Source of the DNA: JBFWIL01 sp050256015
GTDB lineage: Bacteria > Bacteroidota > Bacteroidia > Bacteroidales > Prolixibacteraceae
Direction: 5' to 3'
Assembly: GCA_050256015.1 (NCBI GenBank)
Contig: JBFWIL010000095.1
Coordinates: forward strand, 1 to 9,088
DNA: 9,088 nucleotides
Within the stretch, counting starts at the first letter, position 1. Each line of letters opens with the position of its first letter. The translations under genes were made by a program, and so were the position numbers. The notes beneath the pieces are model-generated. The model did no database searches. It saw only the letters and a list, made by a program, of their open reading frames with translations, and was not told where the DNA came from. Of this stretch, positions 6,449 through 9,088 are shown piece by piece.

Positions 6449-6976
6449 TTATTCGTCAATGCCGATGCGCTTTTTTTCGGAGGGGCCTAGCTGGATGATC
6501 GGGATGGTTATCCCCGGATTTTCTTTATCGTTATCGTAGGGATTTTCCAGCGTCTGCTGATAGGGTTTGACAATGATCTGTTTTTCAATGTCTTTTTTTA
6601 CCTGCTTCATGCTTTCCTGCACGTTTTTCTGTTCTTTTTCATAATTGCCGCTGGAAATGGCTTTCAGGATATATGTGCGGTAGGGTACGTATATAATGAC
6701 CGCCTGCCCCGGGAAAAGTTCTCCGGTGTGGAGAACCTTGGGCGAGAGGGAAAGGTGATTGATCATCAGCGAGTCTCCCTTCCTGATGTTGGTACGGAAA
6801 AAACCTTTTCCGTTTGTGGTAACAATACGCGAAGTGCGGTAATTGATCAGATGCGCATTCTCTGCCGGAAGGGAATCTTCCGTAAAAACGTAACCCTCCA
6901 GTACCATCTGCCTGGCTTCCTGGGCCGTTGCGACGCCGGTTGCAAGCAACAAAACAAACAACAGAATGTTTTTCAT
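6449..6976 (-). CDS. Small exported protein with a carboxypeptidase-regulatory-like domain, function unknown
   Basis: The start at 6976 gives 175 residues opening with a textbook signal peptide (MKNILLFVLLLATGVATA, cleavage before QE near residue 19). Residues about 24-97 resemble a carboxypeptidase regulatory-like beta-sandwich (CarboxypepD_reg-like). They have the typical opening VLEGYVFTEDSLPAENAHL, followed by TTNGKGFF and GDSLMINHLS. These folds are common in Bacteroidota envelope proteins such as TonB-dependent receptors, but no plug or barrel follows. The rest (about 105-175) is charged, with a possible short helix rich in Lys/Glu/Gln (112-133) and a Pro/Asn-rich tail. There is no lipobox cysteine, so it is probably periplasmic. 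A longer reading frame extends upstream, but it would bury the signal peptide and overlap mltG, so the start at 6976 is preferred. It lies 53 nt after mltG on the same strand, with only a weak -7-like AATTTTTG (7017-7010) between them. Co-transcription with mltG is likely. The specific role is unknown. Confidence 0.78.
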   Translation of the reverse strand: MKNILLFVLLLATGVATAQEARQMVLEGYVFTEDSLPAENAHLINYRTSRIVTTNGKGFFRTNIRKGDSLMINHLSLSPKVLHTGELFPGQAVIIYVPYRTYILKAISSGNYEKEQKNVQESMKQVKKDIEKQIIVKPYQQTLENPYDNDKENPGITIPIIQLGPSEKKRIGIDE

Positions 6977-7029
6977 AATTGATGCATGTTTAAGGCGGAG
7001 TAAAGATGGCAAAAATTCAGGAAATTTCA

Positions 7030-8091
7030 TTATTCCCAGATTTTTCTTGCGTTCAGGGCTTGCTGGTATAGCCGGGCATTGCGGTTGTGTTCGCGTAAGG
7101 TCCGGGCAAAATTGTGGTAGCCGGAAAAATCTTCTCTTGCACACATATACAGGTAATTGTGCTGTCGGGCATTCAGAATCGCTTCGATGCTTGATATTTC
7201 CGGAAAATTTATCGGACCCGGCGGCAGACCGGCGTATTTATAGGTGTTGTAAGGAGAGTCTGTTTCCAGCTGTCTTGTCAGGATTCTCCGGAGACTGAAA
7301 TCGCCCAGGGCATACTTTATCGTGGGATCGGCCTGCAACAGCATATTTTCCCGGATCCGGTTCAGATACAGTCCGGCCACCACCGGTTTTTCCTCTTCCC
7401 TGACAGTTTCTTCCTGAACGATGGAGGCCAGGATAATCACTTCGACCCGACTTAAGCCGATAGAGTCAGCTTTGGCTTTTCGTTCTCTGTTCCAAAATCG
7501 TTCGTATTCGGCTTTCATCCGTTTGGTAAATTGCTCCGGACTTGTGGTCCAGTACATTTTATAACTGTTGGGAATAAACATTGCGTGGAAGGAGTGGAAA
7601 TCAAAGCCCATTTCCCGGATCATTACCGAATCGTTCAGCCAGTTTAACAGGGACAGGGAGTCTGTTGCCAGGTAACGGGCCACTTTCCCTGCCAGCTCTT
7701 CCATATAACGCAAATTGTTAAAGGTTACGGTTACAGCCTGCTGATTGCCGGCTTTCAGCATGTTTACCATGGCATTGGTAATCTGTCCTTTTTCGAAAAC
7801 ATACCTGCCCGGTTTTATGTGAGCCGGATAATCCTTTTTTCGGCAAACCCAGATAAAGGCCTTTTCATTTTTCAGGAGATCTTTTGTCCGGAGCGAGTCA
7901 AGTACCTGTTCGAAACTTGCTTCGTACGGAATGATCATGCTTCCGGTCTGCCTGACATTGTCCTCAAAAACCCAGGTAAAAAGCTGGTATGCCCTAAGTC
8001 CAGCAACTATAAAAGCCAAGGAAACTACCACGATCAGGATTTTGTTGAGCCGGGGAAACAACATTACCCGGTTGTGTATTTTCAGATCCAT
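7030..8091 (-). CDS. mltG: Endolytic peptidoglycan transglycosylase MltG (YceG-like)
   Basis: From the ATG at 8091 this encodes 353 residues, near the usual MltG length. A single N-terminal membrane anchor (about 17-37) places the rest in the periplasm. The YceG/MltG catalytic domain has LASIVQEET (221-229), in which E228 is the invariant catalytic glutamate by my alignment. It also has LYLNRI (241-246), LQADPTIKYAL (252-262), SPYNTYKYAGLPPGPI (279-294) and SIEAILN (301-307), ending with YHNFARTLREHN. MltG cleaves nascent glycan strands within the chain and leaves anhydroMurNAc ends, setting glycan length. An in-frame ATG at 8196 lies upstream of the probable -7 box (8121-8114) and adds a non-conserved 35 residues, so 8091 is chosen. 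That leaves a leader of about 16 nt. The exported CPD-like gene follows; the flavodiiron gene is divergent. Confidence 0.94.
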   Translation of the reverse strand: MDLKIHNRVMLFPRLNKILIVVVSLAFIVAGLRAYQLFTWVFEDNVRQTGSMIIPYEASFEQVLDSLRTKDLLKNEKAFIWVCRKKDYPAHIKPGRYVFEKGQITNAMVNMLKAGNQQAVTVTFNNLRYMEELAGKVARYLATDSLSLLNWLNDSVMIREMGFDFHSFHAMFIPNSYKMYWTTSPEQFTKRMKAEYERFWNRERKAKADSIGLSRVEVIILASIVQEETVREEEKPVVAGLYLNRIRENMLLQADPTIKYALGDFSLRRILTRQLETDSPYNTYKYAGLPPGPINFPEISSIEAILNARQHNYLYMCAREDFSGYHNFARTLREHNRNARLYQQALNARKIWE

Positions 8092-8113
8092 GTTTTTGCA
8101 AATTGTTATGCTG

Positions 8114-8121
8114 CAAAAATA
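8114..8121 (-). promoter_or_regulatory. Bacteroidota -7 promoter box for mltG
   Basis: The minus strand from 8121 to 8114 reads TATTTTTG, a full TAnnTTTG match, followed by CAGC. It lies 22 nt before the ATG at 8091 and rules out the longer reading frame starting at 8196. No TTG at a -33 distance was found. Confidence 0.58.
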
Positions 8122-8174
8122 GCTATTTCTGACGAAAGCGTGCTGTCTCCGGCTGTCACGCTTTCCCAAATGCA

Positions 8175-8184
8175 GCCGATCGGC
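8175..8184. repeat. Perfect 10-bp palindrome upstream of the flavodiiron gene (possible operator)
   Basis: GCCGATCGGC is a perfect palindrome. It lies 21 bp upstream of the proposed flavodiiron -7 box and 53 bp upstream of the mltG one. It would end just before the -33 region of the flavodiiron promoter, a position where regulators often bind. Its right-hand GC-rich half contrasts with the A/T-rich run that follows. The left half overlaps a looser repeat, CGGCTG (8150-8155) with CAGCCG (8173-8178). No known binding motif was recognised. Confidence 0.35.
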
Positions 8185-8205
8185 AGATTTTTTCAAGAAA
8201 TTCCG

Positions 8206-8213
8206 TATTTTCG
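8206..8213 (+). promoter_or_regulatory. Probable weak -7 promoter box for the flavodiiron gene
   Basis: TATTTTCG differs from TAnnTTTG at one base and sits 29 nt before the ATG at 8243. The predicted leader of about 23 nt is A/T-rich (attaataattattgcct) with no Shine-Dalgarno. A degenerate box would fit a gene needing an activator, but that is inference. Confidence 0.4.
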
Positions 8214-8242
8214 TGCACAGAACGCATTAATAATTATTGCCT

Positions 8243-9088
8243 ATGGACCGGGTGAAGTTAGCTGAGAATATTTATTATCTGGGATACAATGACCGGAGAA
8301 CCCGGTTGTTTGAGAACCTCTGGCCCCTGCCTTACGGGGTGTCTTACAATTCCTATCTGGCGGACGATAGAAAAGTGGCCCTGATCGATACGGTTGAGCG
8401 CCGGTATATAGACGACTACCTTTGCGATGTAGAGGAAATTTTGCAGGGAAGACAGGTGGATTACCTGATCATCAATCATATGGAACCGGACCATTCGGGC
8501 GCTTTGCAGGCTGTTGTCAGTCGTTATCCGGAGATTACCCTGGTGGGGAACAAAAAAACCTTCGGCCTTGTGGAAAGTTTTTACATGAAGCCGGAGCGGA
8601 TGCTGGAGGTACATGATGCATCCGTTCTGGACCTGGGTAAAACCAAGCTGCAATTCTGGACGGTACCCATGGTGCACTGGCCCGAAACCATGGTTACTTA
8701 TGACGAGACGCACCGGATTCTGTTTTCCGGGGATGCCTTTGGTAGTTTCGGTACGCTTGACGGAGGGGTGTTCGATGACGAACTCAACCTTGTTTATTAT
8801 GAAGAAGAAGTCATGCGCTATTTTACCAACATTGTGGGGAAATACTGTCCGCATACCCAGCGTGCCATTAAAAAGCTGGAGCCGCTTGATATCCGGATGA
8901 TCGCGGCTACCCATGGCCCGGTTTGGCGGACCAACCTGGATTGGATACTTGACCGCTACAACAAATGGAGTACTTATACAACCGATCCGGGGGCTGTTGT
9001 CGTTTACGGGTCCATGTACGGGAGTACCCAAAAAATGGCGGAGGTCATTGCCCGTCAGCTCTCAATAAGGGGAATCAGAGATATCCGG
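8243..9088 (+). CDS. fprA: Flavodiiron protein (A-type flavoprotein), C-terminus cut by window edge
   Basis: The frame is open for 282 codons from ATG at 8243 to the window end; complete family members are about 400 residues. The N-terminal metallo-beta-lactamase-fold domain carries the diiron ligand set: H79, E81, D83 and H84 in HMEPDH, H145 in VPMVHWPE, D164 in FSGDAFGSFG and H224 in ATHGPVW. The numbering closely follows the well-studied Desulfovibrio enzyme. From about 251 the flavodoxin-like domain begins with its FMN phosphate loop YGSMYGSTQKM (255-265). The cytoplasmic enzyme reduces O2 to water and/or NO to N2O using electrons from rubredoxin, ferredoxin or a reductase. Which substrate dominates cannot be told here. 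Any extra C-terminal domain (rubredoxin or flavin reductase) would be beyond the window. It is divergent from mltG, with 151 bp between starts holding both promoters and a palindrome. Confidence 0.94.
   Translation, partial: MDRVKLAENIYYLGYNDRRTRLFENLWPLPYGVSYNSYLADDRKVALIDTVERRYIDDYLCDVEEILQGRQVDYLIINHMEPDHSGALQAVVSRYPEITLVGNKKTFGLVESFYMKPERMLEVHDASVLDLGKTKLQFWTVPMVHWPETMVTYDETHRILFSGDAFGSFGTLDGGVFDDELNLVYYEEEVMRYFTNIVGKYCPHTQRAIKKLEPLDIRMIAATHGPVWRTNLDWILDRYNKWSTYTTDPGAVVVYGSMYGSTQKMAEVIARQLSIRGIRDIR

Noticed and set aside
6977..7144. N-terminal extension of the CPD-like protein up to an ATG at 7144
   Set aside because: It would overlap the mltG coding end and place a good signal peptide in the middle of the protein.
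8150..8178. CGGCTG/CAGCCG inverted repeat as a stem-loop
   Set aside because: Only six base pairs with a 17-nt loop and no T-run; it is not a terminator and the symmetry may be chance.
8092..8196. 35-residue N-terminal extension of MltG
   Set aside because: It contains the likely -7 box, so the upstream ATG would not be transcribed; the extension is not MltG-like.
8258..9031. Minus-strand open frame (257 codons) opposite the flavodiiron gene
   Set aside because: The plus-strand frame carries the complete diiron ligand set, so the opposite frame is a shadow.

Overview
The window looks like ordinary chromosomal DNA from a member of the Bacteroidota, probably the Bacteroidales. The promoters carry the TAnnTTTG -7 box typical of this phylum. 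Leaders are short and A/T-rich with no clear Shine-Dalgarno, and GyrB and FtsE have the form usual in this group. A flavodiiron protein, an O2/NO-reducing enzyme common in anaerobes, fits an anaerobic or microaerophilic life. I found no tRNA, rRNA, CRISPR, insertion sequence or phage gene.

Layout, left to right. (1) The start of an MscS-type mechanosensitive channel gene runs off the left edge on the minus strand (1-416). (2) A secreted M64-family zinc metallopeptidase is divergent from it (481-1767, +). (3) A LOG-family phosphoribohydrolase-like gene (1774-2400, -) converges on the peptidase and lies downstream of gyrB (2457-4427, -). (4) A 239-bp divergent intergenic region carries the gyrB and ftsE promoters and a 10-nt-arm inverted repeat. 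(5) ftsE (4667-5338, +) and murB (5427-6443, +) follow, with murB having its own -7 box. (6) A small exported protein with a carboxypeptidase-regulatory-like domain (6449-6976, -) converges on murB and lies downstream of mltG (7030-8091, -). (7) A 151-bp divergent region carries the mltG promoter and a perfect 10-bp palindrome just upstream of the flavodiiron gene, which runs off the right edge (8243-9088, +).

Three genes concern the cell envelope and division: murB makes the peptidoglycan precursor UDP-MurNAc, mltG cuts nascent glycan strands, and ftsE is the ATPase of the FtsEX divisome complex. The small protein after mltG may belong with them, but only its position suggests this. GyrB is replication/topology housekeeping. 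The genes form divergent pairs that share promoter regions and convergent pairs separated by only 5-6 nt.

No undescribed multi-gene system is apparent. The most useful leads are non-coding: the inverted repeat upstream of gyrB, the palindrome upstream of the flavodiiron gene, and the TTTGCAG extension shared by four -7 boxes. The small mltG-linked exported protein is the least understood gene.
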